From: Hypholoma sublateritium FD-334 SS-4
Lineage: Eukaryota; Basidiomycota; Agaricomycetes; Agaricales; Strophariaceae
Length of the DNA stretch: 64,000 nt
Direction: 5' to 3'
Assembly: GCA_000827495.1 (NCBI GenBank)
Contig: KN817564.1
Coordinates: 186,001-250,000 of the forward strand
The position numbers were made by a program, and so were the translations under genes. Shown here piece by piece: positions 1 to 9,855 of this stretch; positions within the stretch are counted from its first letter, which is position 1, and each line of letters starts with the position of its first letter. Under the pieces are notes generated by a model. It was not told the origin of the DNA, did not search any database, and saw only the letters and a list, made by a program, of their open reading frames with translations.

Positions 1-787
1 AGAGTGAGAAGAATACTGCTGATCGGAGGCAGGGTCTGGAAATAAAGATTAATATTTGACAAGATTGGAAATAGGTGACGATTACCTGCGAGGGAAGGTA
101 TGGTACAACGGGCCTCAAAAAAGCAAGAACGTGGATGGCAATTTCCGCTCCTGGCGCGGGGGCGTGTTTAGCGCCTTTTCCTTTAGCGAAAGGGCCAGCA
201 TTAATTTCTGTGATGCTGCTGAGAACCCACTCTGACACGCGCTCGGAATATGGGTGGTTAATGAGTGGTAGAGGAGGTTGCGCCAGGATATCTTTGACAA
301 CTTCGACTGCCTTCCGCCGTACTTTTGGCCGTGGGTCGATGCAAAGTTGCAGGATCGAGGCGAACGTCTGACGCACACCCTGCACCTCTAGTTGGGTGCG
401 GTCAAGGACGAGGAATATTGCATGATACAGCGACAGTTGTGATCGTAGTGCCGGCGCATGCTTGTTCAAAACGGGGAAGAGCGGTGCGGTAAGCGCAAGC
501 AGAGTGTTAAGGTTCGAACGGATGACTGGGGCGGCAACAAAGGGCGCAACGAGGGCCAGGAGATATATTTCGGCCGGAAGTATCGATCCGTCGTCGAGCG
601 AGATGTCTTTCTTCTGGATTGTGCCATCTAAAGTCGTGATCAAGGCGGCGAAATATGCGGTGGGAGCAAGTTCTGTGCCCTGGTCCTTGAATGTGGATTC
701 AAGAGCGATGAGGAGATTTGCGGGAGTTTTCTGGTGTGGAAGGGAGGAAGACGTGTGTGGCCTGATTTTCGAGAGAGCGTCCTCCAT
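1..787 (-). CDS. RRP12: RRP12 ribosome biogenesis HEAT-repeat protein, N-terminal part
   Basis: This is the 5' part of an Rrp12-like (NUC173) protein, a nucleolar HEAT-repeat factor for maturation and export of pre-ribosomes. Translation starts at the ATG at 787-785 and reads MEDALSKIRPHTSSSLPHQK, the usual N-terminus of basidiomycete Rrp12. Exon 1 is 787-86 (234 codons). A 50-bp intron occupies 85-36, and exon 2 (35-1) reads TLPPISSILLT before leaving the window. Helical repeats are visible, including the stretch CIDPRPKVRRKAVEVVKDIL near residue 165, typical of this family. The gene is truncated by the window edge, not by mutation. It is divergent from the acyltransferase gene, with about 120 bp or less between the two starts. 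Family assignment rests on remembered homology and is fairly secure. Confidence 0.85.
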   Translation of the reverse strand, partial: MEDALSKIRPHTSSSLPHQKTPANLLIALESTFKDQGTELAPTAYFAALITTLDGTIQKKDISLDDGSILPAEIYLLALVAPFVAAPVIRSNLNTLLALTAPLFPVLNKHAPALRSQLSLYHAIFLVLDRTQLEVQGVRQTFASILQLCIDPRPKVRRKAVEVVKDILAQPPLPLINHPYSERVSEWVLSSITEINAGPFAKGKGAKHAPAPGAEIAIHVLAFLRPVVPYLPSQVIVTYFQSCQILIFISRPCLRSAVFFSL

Positions 788-904
788 CGCGACGAGTGAT
801 GAGCAACGGCGCAGATGAGCAGCGCTATCCACTTTTTTTGCTTAGTCAGCTGCAGCATGTCGATCCGTGTCTAAATTAGGAACACGCGACTTACTCCCAC
901 CCCC

Positions 905-2843
905 ATGCCTCAAGGGACCCCGACGCCCTGGTCCTATGCTCTCATTCGGTACAGCCCTTTCTCCTCCCTAGCCACACGAGCTCATCGTCTGCCACAGCCT
1001 GCTCTTCAGATTCGTTCTCAAAATCTTCTACGGGACGATAGTCGTCGAGAATGGAGACGTCATACCGACGACAGGTCGACCCTGGTATGCTTTGCGTTCC
1101 CGTCTTGAATCTGTCTAATTGCGCCCCCATAGCATCGTCTGCGCCAACCACAGCAATTCTCTGACAGATGCACTGTACGCCCTCGCTCTTGCTCTCCGCG
1201 CACTGTCTCATGAACGATGCCAGCCTGCTCGTAACATCAATTCCTACACGGGTCCGCAGCTTCCCCCGTATTTAGAGCTGTCTCTCATCGCTCCTTAGAA
1301 ACGGAACATGCTACGCCTGACCGCTAAAGCTACACAATTTGGGCGGCGAACATTTACCAGTTGGCTCATAGAAGCAGCCGGCACGGTTCCCATCAAGCGA
1401 AGGAAGGACTACGCAGATGGCAGCGAGGCCGACAATTCACAGGTCATGGAGATGCTGATGCAGGTATTTCCCCCTCGTGCCCTGAAACCCAGTGCACCAC
1501 TGATCAACGTAGGCATTGGAACTCGGTGATGCAGTATGTTTGTTCCCCGAAGGAATGAGTCGGTACCATCCTACCATCGCGCCTCTCAAAACAGGAGGTT
1601 AGTACCTCTGCCAGGGTGAGTAAATGTGCTAACACTCACTGCAGTCGCGCGTATTGTCTCTGATGTTCTAACACGAAATCGTAACGACCCCGACTTTGAA
1701 ATTGATGTACTCCCGTGCTCCGTGACTTACATGTAGGTCATGCATTCTCTTGATCTCAGCACGTATCAATGTTCTATAAGGCACCGTCAGCATTTTCGCT
1801 CTGACGTTCTGGTAACTTTCCACGCACCTATGACTTTCTCTCCGAAGGCCAGTACATTCTTTGTGTCTTCGGCATGTTGCTGACGCGTACTACAGAACAA
1901 CCCCGAGTTGCTGGAGCCTGTCAACTTTGATCATATTCGCACAGTCACAGCCAAACTTCACGAAAAAATAAGCAGCGGCACATTCGACTCACCGTCTTGG
2001 GACTTCATACGCACGGCAAAGCTCGCGTCCCGCATGTATGCGCCTCTCGGCACGATGATGACCCTCGGCGACCACGTCCGCCTCACGCGCACATTCCTGG
2101 AGGCCTTCAAGAGCACGCAGGAGGGCGATGTGGGCGCCGTGCAGACCACCCTCAAAGCATACCAGGACAAGCTCGCCAAACACGTCATCAAGGACGACCG
2201 CATCCGGCGGCCCCTCCCTCGACGCACGATCCTCGCGCGCCTCGCGGTGCGCCTCACCTGGGCCGTCTGCCTCACGACGATCTCGCTCCCGGGCCTCCTC
2301 CTTTGGCTACCCGTCTTCTTGACCGCGTTCTACGCCGCGCACAGCTTCACTAAGGCGGGGCCCATCTTCGACACGTGGGACGAAATCGCGCAGTACAAGC
2401 TCATCTACGGGCTGCTCTCCGGGCTATGCGTGTGGGCCGCGGCCGTCGCGCTGACGTGGCCCATCGCGCCTGCGTCTGCGGTGCTCGTACCCGCGTTCAT
2501 GTGGATGTCGCTGCGCTGGCTCGAGGACGCCGTCGCGGCGGGGCGTGCGTGCGCGGCGCTCGCGCGCCTACTGTTCGTCGGGAAGCCAGAGCTGAAGCGC
2601 ATGCACGAGGAGCGCCGTGAGTTGCATGGGCGCGTGATGGAGCTTGCAGTGGGTAAGCTCGGCCTACCAGAGGACCCGGAGACATACTTCGCGACGGTTG
2701 GCGGTAGGGAGAAGGGGAGGGTGCAAGGCAGTTGGGATTCGCGTCGGCGCTATTTCTCAATCCGCAGGCGGAGAAAGCGCGACTGGAACGAGACAATGAG
2801 GCTTTACGATCAGGTTGACTACCCGCTCGAGGACGACCAATGA
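905..2843 (+). CDS. SCT1: ER glycerol-3-phosphate/DHAP sn-1 acyltransferase (SCT1/GPT2 type)
   Basis: This enzyme acylates glycerol-3-phosphate or DHAP, the first step of phospholipid and triacylglycerol synthesis, in the ER membrane. The PlsC motifs are visible: CANHSNSLTDA (the H-x5-D block of the SCT1/GPT2 group), then LRLTAKATQFGR and LFPEGMSR. Two hydrophobic pairs near the C-terminus (around 2230-2350 and 2400-2580) are likely membrane helices. Coding blocks I can join are about 975-1084, 1132-1174, a 28-nt exon 1224-1251, 1299-1463, 1513-1597, 1645-1732, 1781-1847 and 1896-2843. The last intron (1848-1895) needs a GC-AG boundary. The N-terminus is unresolved: ATG 905 gives MPQGTPTPWSYALI, but it cannot be joined in frame to the next block by a normal intron, and ATG 857 is an alternative. 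The tail is rich in Arg and acidic residues. Confidence 0.85.
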
Positions 2844-3086
2844 AATACGGTATTGAGCAATAGATAGTAGGTTTGATAGAATCTCACCAACTTTCCAGAT
2901 TTTTTGTCTTAGACTCGGCCAATATGATTATTTCAACATGATTTTGAATTCAGTGCATAAAGGTACAACGGTGTGGTACGCAAAATACAAATTGTTCAAA
3001 TAAACTACATCCATCATTGCGACCGTCAACCAGCTAACGTCGAGCTCCTAGGCAAAATGAATTAAAAAATAGGAGAACACGAAACT

Positions 3087-4074
3087 TCAAATGGGTCCTG
3101 GGGAATGAGGTGAGGGCAATGTCTGCCTTGAGCTCTCGCGATAGAGAAAAGGCGTGAACTTCCTCTCCAGCGGCGACGGAGGGTCCAGCGAAGTTCTGAG
3201 ATGGCCCGGCTCAAGGGGCGGCGGCGTTATCGAGAATCTGGAAGTCGGGTGGAAATACGAGCGCGTCCGCGACAACATATCCGGCGTCGACACGGGCTGC
3301 GGGCACCGAGGCATGCGCACAGGCGTCGCAGGAGGGGGGAGCTGCAGACTCCGCTGCGCATTTGTCTTGTCGTACGTCCTCGGCGCGAGCAATTCGACGA
3401 AGTTGAGCGCGTGCAACGCGACGCTCGGCCGTGCCGCAATTGGGGGGTACGCAGGGGGAGCCTGCTCCACCATATCCGCTTCTGCGCCGGCGCGCGCATG
3501 AGAAAACGGCTTCGCGAGCATGATCTGCTCGTGCAGGTCGCTCGGCGCGGAGACCGTCGAGTACATCGACGCGGTGTCGAAAGTGTCTCCGGAGCCAGTC
3601 CTCGCGATGCGCCCCGCACGGGGGACCGTGAGCCGGCTGTGGCGGTGCACCGACGGACCATTGCGCTCTCGACGGCGCGCGTCGCCCGCGGGCACAAGCG
3701 GCGACATCGTACGCGCGGCGCGCATCTTTTTGGGGTGCATCCGTGGCGGCGGCGTGTAACGGTCACGCATGAGGTACGGTATTTCCTCACAGTGCGTCAG
3801 CGCCGAGCGGTGCAGTGGGCGAACCGCCGCCAACGCGGAAGTCTGGCCGCGAACGCGCATGCGACCGCGCGCGGTGCGGGTGTGGGGGGCGCTTACGCTT
3901 GAGCACGGATGGGTGCTTCTCGATATCTGGCGGGAACGTCTTTTCTAGCTGACGGCGCGCCTCGCGACTGTGACGCAGACACACGAGCCAGGCCACGCCG
4001 AGGAGGAGGTTGAGCAGCGCAAAGCCCGCGGCGAGGCCGATGGCGAGGACGATGTTCGTGTTTACGGGTGGCAT
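3087..4074 (-). CDS. Single-pass membrane protein with long Pro/Ser-rich tail, unknown
   Basis: I do not recognise this protein. The start at 4074 gives MPPVNTNIVLAIGLAAGFAL, leading into one strong hydrophobic helix (residues about 8-32, ending LLGVAWLVCL), followed by basic residues, so it is probably a single-pass membrane or signal-anchor protein. A second open block (about 3805-3087) encodes a Pro/Ser/Arg-rich cytosolic-type tail with DTASMYSTVSAP and repeated SP/TP motifs that look like phosphosites. The two blocks must be spliced, with the intron in about 3900-3810. The good-looking donor gtaagc does not keep frame with the acceptors I can see, so the junction is uncertain. GC content is high, like the neighbouring acyltransferase. 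The antisense frames here are shadows. Confidence 0.55.
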
Positions 4075-5138
4075 GGTTGTGGTGTGGACGGTGCAAATGT
4101 CCTAGTCTTGGCAGATGTGGGTGGGTGGACTATTTATTCAGACGTGAAACTTGCGATCCGAGGGAGAGGAGGTTTGCTGGCCTGTGGTGCATTTATAGGG
4201 GGTGTTCACTTGCGTTCGATGATATGACAGGCGCTCACCAAGGCGGATATGATCGTGGCAGCAGCAGCCGTTGCTCGCTAGGGGGTTGCGCTAGGGTAAG
4301 CTTGGGTTGTATATATACTACATAGTACCTAAGATAAATGCTTAGCTTCTGCCCAACATCGACCTTGGGTTCTGGATCCAACAGCGGCCCGCGGTGACGC
4401 AGGCGCTAGTGGAGCCTCCTTTCCTTTATAGTCATAACGAGGATAGTCACTTGCTATTAAAGACAAATCTTCAAGATTTTGAACGGTGGCAGGTGATGGT
4501 ATAGAATATGATTTGACCAGTTCAGAAGTGACATGGGGTATCAGACATACATGCGGGGGGCAGCCAACACTGGTAAGAGGGCACCCGGACCGTGAGACGG
4601 GAGAATAAAAAAGCCGTTCGAGAGAAAGAATAAAGAAAGGGCATATGGAGCATATTTGGCATAGCGGTTTTGGCATGCCGTTTGACTGGGAGTTAGTTGT
4701 GGGCAATGCGCTAGTGTCCTGTTCAATCAGAGGGTGGTCAGGCGTCTGTGACCCGCCGCGAAGTTTTCGAGTAGGGAAAAATATTTGGACGGAAGGACAC
4801 GAGGTGCGGTGAGGGTGATTAGGAACGGCAGTGTTGCTGTGTGAAGAAACAAATCGTTGAGATTCGGTTGCGCGCATGACATGGGTGTAAGAATCGCTGT
4901 GTCATCGAGAGGAGAAATGAAGGCTACCTGGACCATCGCGCTGTGTATGCAAGTGGGCGTAGAGGTAGTACAAGATATCGATGGATATCAGCATCTCCGA
5001 AAAGGAACGAAGGCAGACAACAGTTTTATCCTCATTCCGTCAATCTGGCGTCGAAATGCGTCGCAAGCTGAACTACCTCGCAGCGAGAAGCGGCGCACTC
5101 GCGCTTGCGCGTGGGCGATGGGAGTGGATGGCACCGAC
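4075..5138. other. Interval without a convincing gene
   Basis: A minus-strand frame of 182 codons (4877-4329) is open but has no recognisable domain, poor codon bias and no clear splice partners. The part next to 4074 should hold the promoter of the membrane-protein gene. A possible TATA-like stretch, ctgaataaatag on the minus strand, lies at about 4127-4140. I see no repeat or RNA gene. Confidence 0.4.
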
Positions 5139-5615
5139 CTATGAATGGTAGTTGTCATTGGCAATAGCGCCGGGCATTATTTTCAGGGCCGCGCCTCTGC
5201 TGGATATAGGCTGGGTGGTCTCGCGTGAGACATTCTCTTCATCAGATTTGAAGCATGTGAAGCGTGTAGTGTCAGAGGTTGATAAGATGGGGATTTCGGT
5301 AGCCGTTTTTTCGGTAGATGACTTTGAAGATGGTAAAGCACTGAGAGGCGGAGAAGCTTTGACTGAAGGTGGATGTAAGAAGGAGGGAGGCGGTTCTTTT
5401 GCGCTGTCTTCTTTCATATTTGCGTTGATTATAGGTGAAGAAAAGCGGGAATGTGGGCTGTTGATGTCAGATGATGGTGCTTCCTGTGAAGTGAATGGAA
5501 GTGACCACACAGGCGGCGTAGCCTTGCGTTTTGTGCTCAGAATGCTTTGCGTGTGCGCAACGTAGATAGGGGACTCTGTTTTGCGGGTACGTTGCTTTGT
5601 GTACCAAGGTGACAC
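5139..5615 (-). CDS. Possible small Ser/Pro-rich hypothetical protein
   Basis: This is a 158-codon open frame on the minus strand, starting at 5615. The product is rich in Ser, Pro, Thr and Lys with no domain I recognise. It begins MSPWYTKQRTRKTESPIYVA and has a low-complexity middle (KASPPLSALPSSKSSTEKTA). Only 47 bp separate its start from the stop of the upstream repeat protein on the same strand, so its promoter would have to lie inside that gene. It could be chance, or a downstream exon of a longer transcript. Confidence is low. Confidence 0.25.
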   Translation of the reverse strand: MSPWYTKQRTRKTESPIYVAHTQSILSTKRKATPPVWSLPFTSQEAPSSDINSPHSRFSSPIINANMKEDSAKEPPPSFLHPPSVKASPPLSALPSSKSSTEKTATEIPILSTSDTTRFTCFKSDEENVSRETTQPISSRGAALKIMPGAIANDNYHS

Positions 5616-5662
5616 ACGAGCGTTAGAGGCGATGAGACGATTGGAAACATCTACATAACGTT

Positions 5663-7386
5663 TTAATTAAAAGTTAATTCGGCAATAAAATACAGATGCG
5701 TACTTGCAAGGATTGTGATTTCATCTTCGTTGAAACGCATACGGACAACTTGCTCCATGTCTTCGTCCTCGGCATGTGTACGTGTCGTCACACGTCCTGC
5801 ATGCGTTCGGGCAGAAGCGGCGCACCTAGCTGCATATATGCCGTTCGCTTTCCCGGGTGTCGCATTCACGTTGGATGTGACCCCTATTTTGACATTGCGC
5901 TTCTTTCTTTCGCGCCTCTTCCTTGTACAACTGAGTTTGACGTCGAAGCCGCTGAGAATGCTCTGCAAGGCAATGCCAAAGTCCATGTTGATAATAGGGC
6001 GCAAGATCTCTTTCGACTCCCTTTTGAACACAGTCGATGGAGTGGTGAGCACTTCTGCCGCTGTATTTGCAAGATTCGCAGACAATGCATCATCTGTGGA
6101 GAGGATGGAGAGGATGTTGTTGACAGGTTCGACCTTACTCTGAATCTCCGAAATATGGATATCCACAGTGGCATGAGCGATCGCCGTAGAAGGACAATCT
6201 GGTTCTGTGATCGAGGTCCATGAGGTAGCAGATTCAAATCCGGAGATGTGAAGGGCTTGCATACCCGCAATGACGTTGGCGAGTTCATGATGAAAAAGGT
6301 CACTGGCAAAATCATGGTCAGCCTCCTCTTTGGGTAAGCAGATATCGGAAGTGTTGTTGTCATCGTCTACATCCGAGTCACCGGAATCGTCAATGGAAAA
6401 ATTGTCGACGATATCTTCCGTGAAACCAACTGACATAGAGTCAAGATCCGATATATTGAGAGCTTGTATGCTCTGAACGACATCGCGGAGTTCCAGGCGG
6501 AGCACATCACTGTTATAGTCGTCCACTATTTCCTCCATGGGCAATGACCAGGCGTCGAAGAAGAGATCATCGTCGTCACCCATCTTATATTCAAAGGCGT
6601 ATATTTCACGGGAGGCCTCTTCTTTTGCGTCAATTACAGAAGCGACATAGTCGAACTTCTTCTGAGAGCAGCCGCAAACTGGGACATTGACGTCTACTTC
6701 CATCTGACCAAGGCGAGAGACAGGGCCACCCGCTGTCTTGGGGTTGAAAACGAAGAGACCATCGTCGACCTCCATCTGGCCGAAGTCGAAGACGAGAAAA
6801 TGGGGACTAATCCTGTTCTCGATATTGAAGACGAAGAAATCGTTGTCGGTCTCCATCCGTCCAAATGGAAGAACAGAGGTATTGATCCGAACGTCCGCCT
6901 TGGCAGTGAAGGCGAAGAAGTCATCTACGACCTCCATCCGTCGGTCGACCTGTACTTTGGAGTCGAACACAGACATGATGTCGGTAATGGCGGCGGCGGC
7001 GTCGCATTCGGTGTAATCATTGTCGATGGAGTCTACGAGCATGCATTCGTCCTTGGCCAAGAGTTCGGACAGAAGATTGTCAAGAAAAGCATCGGCGGCG
7101 TCTTCCTTTTCAGAGCAAACGGCGGGAGCACGGGGACTGTTGCCTGCTTGATATGAGGATATCAAATATACGACGAGAAAGACCATCGTTATGGCTCACC
7201 GTCGCGGTAGACGTGTGTATCCTGTCTTGCCTCAAGGACGAGTTTGACGTCCTGTACGGCTGGCGGTTGGGTGGGAATACAAATAGATTGCGCATTGTTC
7301 TTGTATTGCACAAGTCCGTCAGGGAAGACGCGACGGACGTCGGCAGTCTTCGCCCGGGGTTTGCGCCTGCCTTTCGGCTTGCGCAT
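5663..7386 (-). CDS. Orphan acidic protein with tandem 27-aa and 69-aa internal repeats
   Basis: I do not recognise any family. Exon 1 (7386-7200) encodes a very basic start, MRKPKGRRKPRAKTADVRR. A 53-bp intron (7199-7147; gtgagc...caag, phase 1) joins it to exon 2 (7146-5663). The mature part is strongly acidic. It contains three 27-residue tandem units of the form [R/Q]ME-V/T-D-D-FF-V-F plus a shorter fourth. Two units 69 residues apart follow, with pattern LP-x-EE-x(3)-D, then EL-x(2)-V-x(3)-QAL-x-IS. A third, weaker copy near the end reads ALQSILSGFDVKL. The tail is basic (TRKRRERKKRNVK), resembling a nuclear-localisation signal. I see no signal peptide in the spliced form; unspliced reading would create a false hydrophobic start. 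Acidic-aromatic repeats with basic ends suggest, but do not show, a nuclear regulatory protein. A TATA-like tattttataa lies about 110 bp upstream. Confidence 0.6.
6230..6544 (-). repeat. Two 36-codon coding units offset by exactly 207 bp
   Basis: Unit A (6544-6437) and unit B (6337-6230) share the pattern LP-x-EE, then D-x(2)-SD, then EL-x(2)-V, then QAL-x-IS and a final S. Their start points differ by 207 bp (69 codons). The stretch between them is Asp-rich. A diverged third copy may lie near 5990-5930. Confidence 0.7.
6690..6946 (-). repeat. Tandem 81-bp (27-codon) coding repeat
   Basis: The core tccat element recurs at 6933, 6852 and 6771, exactly 81 bp apart, and once more at 6699 (72 bp further). 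Read on the minus strand it gives RRMEVVDDFFAF, GRMETDNDFFVF, GQMEVDDGLFVF and GQMEVDVNVPV. Spacing is a whole number of codons, so the repeat expanded within a maintained reading frame. Confidence 0.85.
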
Positions 7387-8920
7387 GGCTTGATATAGAG
7401 CACACGCGGTTTTGGGGAGAGATCTGAGTAGCGAGTTTGATCTGCGTGTTGTAGGTGTTAGGTATGCTGCTTAGATGAAGTGATATTTGGGCCTATTTTA
7501 TAACTAGAGGTGGAAATCTGTCAGCCTCCGCGAAGATGTTCGCTAGTCTGCGTTAGAATACCGCCGCGTCTACAATTCAAACTGCCAGCCACTCCGTATC
7601 AAACCAAGTTAGGACACCTACAGCGTTATCAGGGGTATAATAGCTGAGAAGTAGCGGATAAATGCTTATCTGATGGTATAACTGATCACATTTAAGTAGA
7701 ACGGAGTCTATCAGCAGCTGTAAGGTAGTCTGATACCTATAGACCAGAGTGTGAGTGGTTTTCCTGACAATGAGCAGCGAAAAATGCGAAAGACAAATAT
7801 GGCACTTGTGCCGTGAATAATAGCATTAATAGAAGGCGGAGAAAGCACAGAGAATTGTGTCGCCTGCGTCTATACATGGGCCACTTCGTTGAAAGGTGTG
7901 GAGATATTGTTGTTCCTATGCTGAGAGTGAAAGGAATCGCTCGGGTAGTCGAGGTGGAGTCGGAACCTGGTTTTGGAATCAGGCCTTCTATGTTCTATGC
8001 AGATCCCGGATACCTATAGGACAGTCAGGCAGCTCACGCAGGGTAAGAATAGGCGTTAAAGTGCAGGAGGAAGTGATCATAGGCCCAACGTAAGAGCTTG
8101 GCCCCAATTTCGATACAGTGTACAATTCAGACTTCGGTTATTACCGAACACGCAAAAGAAACGAAACACGCCGATGAAGTTCTGTAGCCAACCTGTAGCA
8201 GTTCAAGGTGTTTGATACTGAGAGGTATCATCATAGAGAGGTGGAATGGACTGGTGGATAGTGCTTGCATTAAGTAGTGCGAAGCAAAGCAGTTGCCAGT
8301 GGCAAAGCAACAGTGACGGAGTCACCAAGAGTTTCAAGTTGGTTCGAGTTGTGGACGGTACTTATAGGGATACCGGCCCGCGATATCCGTCTGACAAGCG
8401 AGGCCACGATACTACCCGCGCGTTCTTGAAGGTGTCTCCTCCAAAACCACTTGCGCTCAGCTTCTCTGCCAGATATTGATATATAACACCATACCCAGAA
8501 CGTGGCCTTGATAAGGAAATTATTTCAGAGCACGGAGTGGACGAATAATATTGGACAGTGCACGAGTCAGAGCTGCTTGCCGCCCAGGCCAGGCTTAGCC
8601 ACCGTATTATCGAATCTCGGGTATATGTATTGGACAATTGTATAGAGTTGATCAAGTGTACTGCTGCATTCTTTTGATTGAGATTTGACTGGACGGCGGG
8701 TGGTGGGGCTACTACATGCTCCCTAGAGGCTGGACCGCTGATTCGGAAGCAGTCGAGCGCCCACAAAGCGCCCATCTACTAAAGGGGCAGTCTTCAACTC
8801 GGTACCGACGTGGGTGTTATTAATGGGCATTTACTAGTTGAGTCATAATCGCCGATGTTCTTATAGGTGCGAGTACCAATCAATACGACATTCCAGATCA
8901 TAGTTCTTCAGACACTCACG
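7387..8920. other. AT-richer gene-poor interval
   Basis: There is no supported gene in about 1.5 kb. Short frames exist on both strands (for example 8775-8362 minus, 138 codons), but none shows a domain or consistent splicing. The 11-mer gatacctatag occurs twice (about 7733 and 8008) and related gaggtatcat/ggataccgg elements lie near 8220 and 8370, which could be a worn repeat. The promoter of the repeat-protein gene should sit at 7390-7500. Confidence 0.4.
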
Positions 8921-9207
8921 ATGAGCAGTGGCGAAGCCCAAGCACAACTTGCAATCCAGTTTATCACCGATCTGCAGCAGCAGTGCGACGCGGAAACGTA
9001 CGGCAGGTTCATGAACCTTCTCGCGGAGTATCACAAACAGGGAAATGAGGCTGCCGAGGCCAGTGCATCCGTCGACAAGAGAAAACCCCGCCTTTTCTAA
9101 CCGAATTACAGGGAGCGGTGTCGAGGGAGATAATGGGCCTTTTGAGCGGCTATCCTGAATTTGCTGCAAGATTTAAGCTGTATTACGCTCCTGCTAGTCT
9201 AGAGTGA
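8921..9207 (+). CDS. Stand-alone PAH (Sin3-type paired amphipathic helix) mini-protein
   Basis: The product is about 81 residues and is essentially one PAH domain, the fold by which Sin3 co-repressors bind short helices of transcription factors. Exon 1 (8921-9070) gives MSSGEAQAQLAIQFITDLQQ then AETYGRFMNLLAEYHKQ, matching PAH helices 1-2 (pattern YxxFL). A 41-bp intron (gtcgac...ttacag) joins exon 2 (9112-9207), AVSREIMGLLSGYPEFAARF, matching the helix-3/4 pattern (V-x(3)-V-x(2)-LF-x-G-x-P-x-L). The stop follows directly, so no Sin3 HDAC-interacting region is attached. The donor is weak and the intron short; without splicing the frame stops at 9100. ATG 8921 is chosen because upstream frame has no ATG. 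It could be a competitor of Sin3 or a fragment of a former gene. Confidence 0.55.
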
Positions 9208-9855
9208 TATGACTGACACGAGAAAAAAGTTTGTCTTTGCCGCAGATATAAATTAGCTTTACTTATTCACTGACATTGTGCACCAGGAACTTGGAGTGAA
9301 AGACGGCATTTCGCAGATCAATTACAACCAAAAACTAGAAGTAGTCACATTATTGTGTCGGGTGTTGTCATTTCATAATCGCAAAGTGAAGAAGGTGAAA
9401 GTGAGAGTGCGCTTCGAAAATGAGAGCTTCAAGTTGAAGACCGCCGCCGGCCCGGTTGGGGCCGATAAGGACTACTTAATGGGGATGAATAGTACATGGC
9501 GCTCTTTGCTGCTGGTTTACTTTTGCTATCGTTATGGAGTTGTGCCAGCGCCCGACAGCTCTACTCCTCCAACCCCTTCGAAGTCTGAATTATGTATACA
9601 GAACGCCTGTAACGCGGCTCCATCGGAAGGTTTGTGCACACCATTAGTAAACTGCCGCCACCTTCGACTCCGGCTTCGCACACCGCCAGCTGACCGAGTG
9701 AGAACAACAGGCCGATTCTGACATGTGTCTGCATGGCCATTTTCTATCTCAGTATCCCACCGGCTTGACCGAACATTGGGGGCCACGCGGTACGCGCGGC
9801 GTGCAGGCACGCCCACGACATTGACACACCTCACTCTTTCCCATCCCGATCGACA
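9208..9855. other. Intergenic interval before the monooxygenase gene
   Basis: A 147-codon plus-strand frame (9278-9721) without an ATG-supported domain is present, and I do not believe it codes. CT-rich DNA at about 9820-9855 leads into ATG 9856 and is probably the 5' leader of the flavoprotein gene. Confidence 0.4.

Noticed and set aside
1958..2275. Minus-strand open frame antisense to the acyltransferase
   Set aside because: It is a high-GC shadow frame with Arg-rich composition and no domain.
3154..3902. Plus-strand frames opposite the membrane-protein gene
   Set aside because: They are Arg/Gly-rich shadows of the GC-rich coding strand, and the minus strand has better composition and a membrane helix.
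4329..4877. Minus-strand 182-codon open frame
   Set aside because: No domain, no splice context and Cys/Pro/Ser-rich random-like composition.
9278..9721. Plus-strand 147-codon frame between the PAH gene and the monooxygenase
   Set aside because: It starts at a non-ATG codon, shows no conserved block and has no splice signals linking it to a neighbour.
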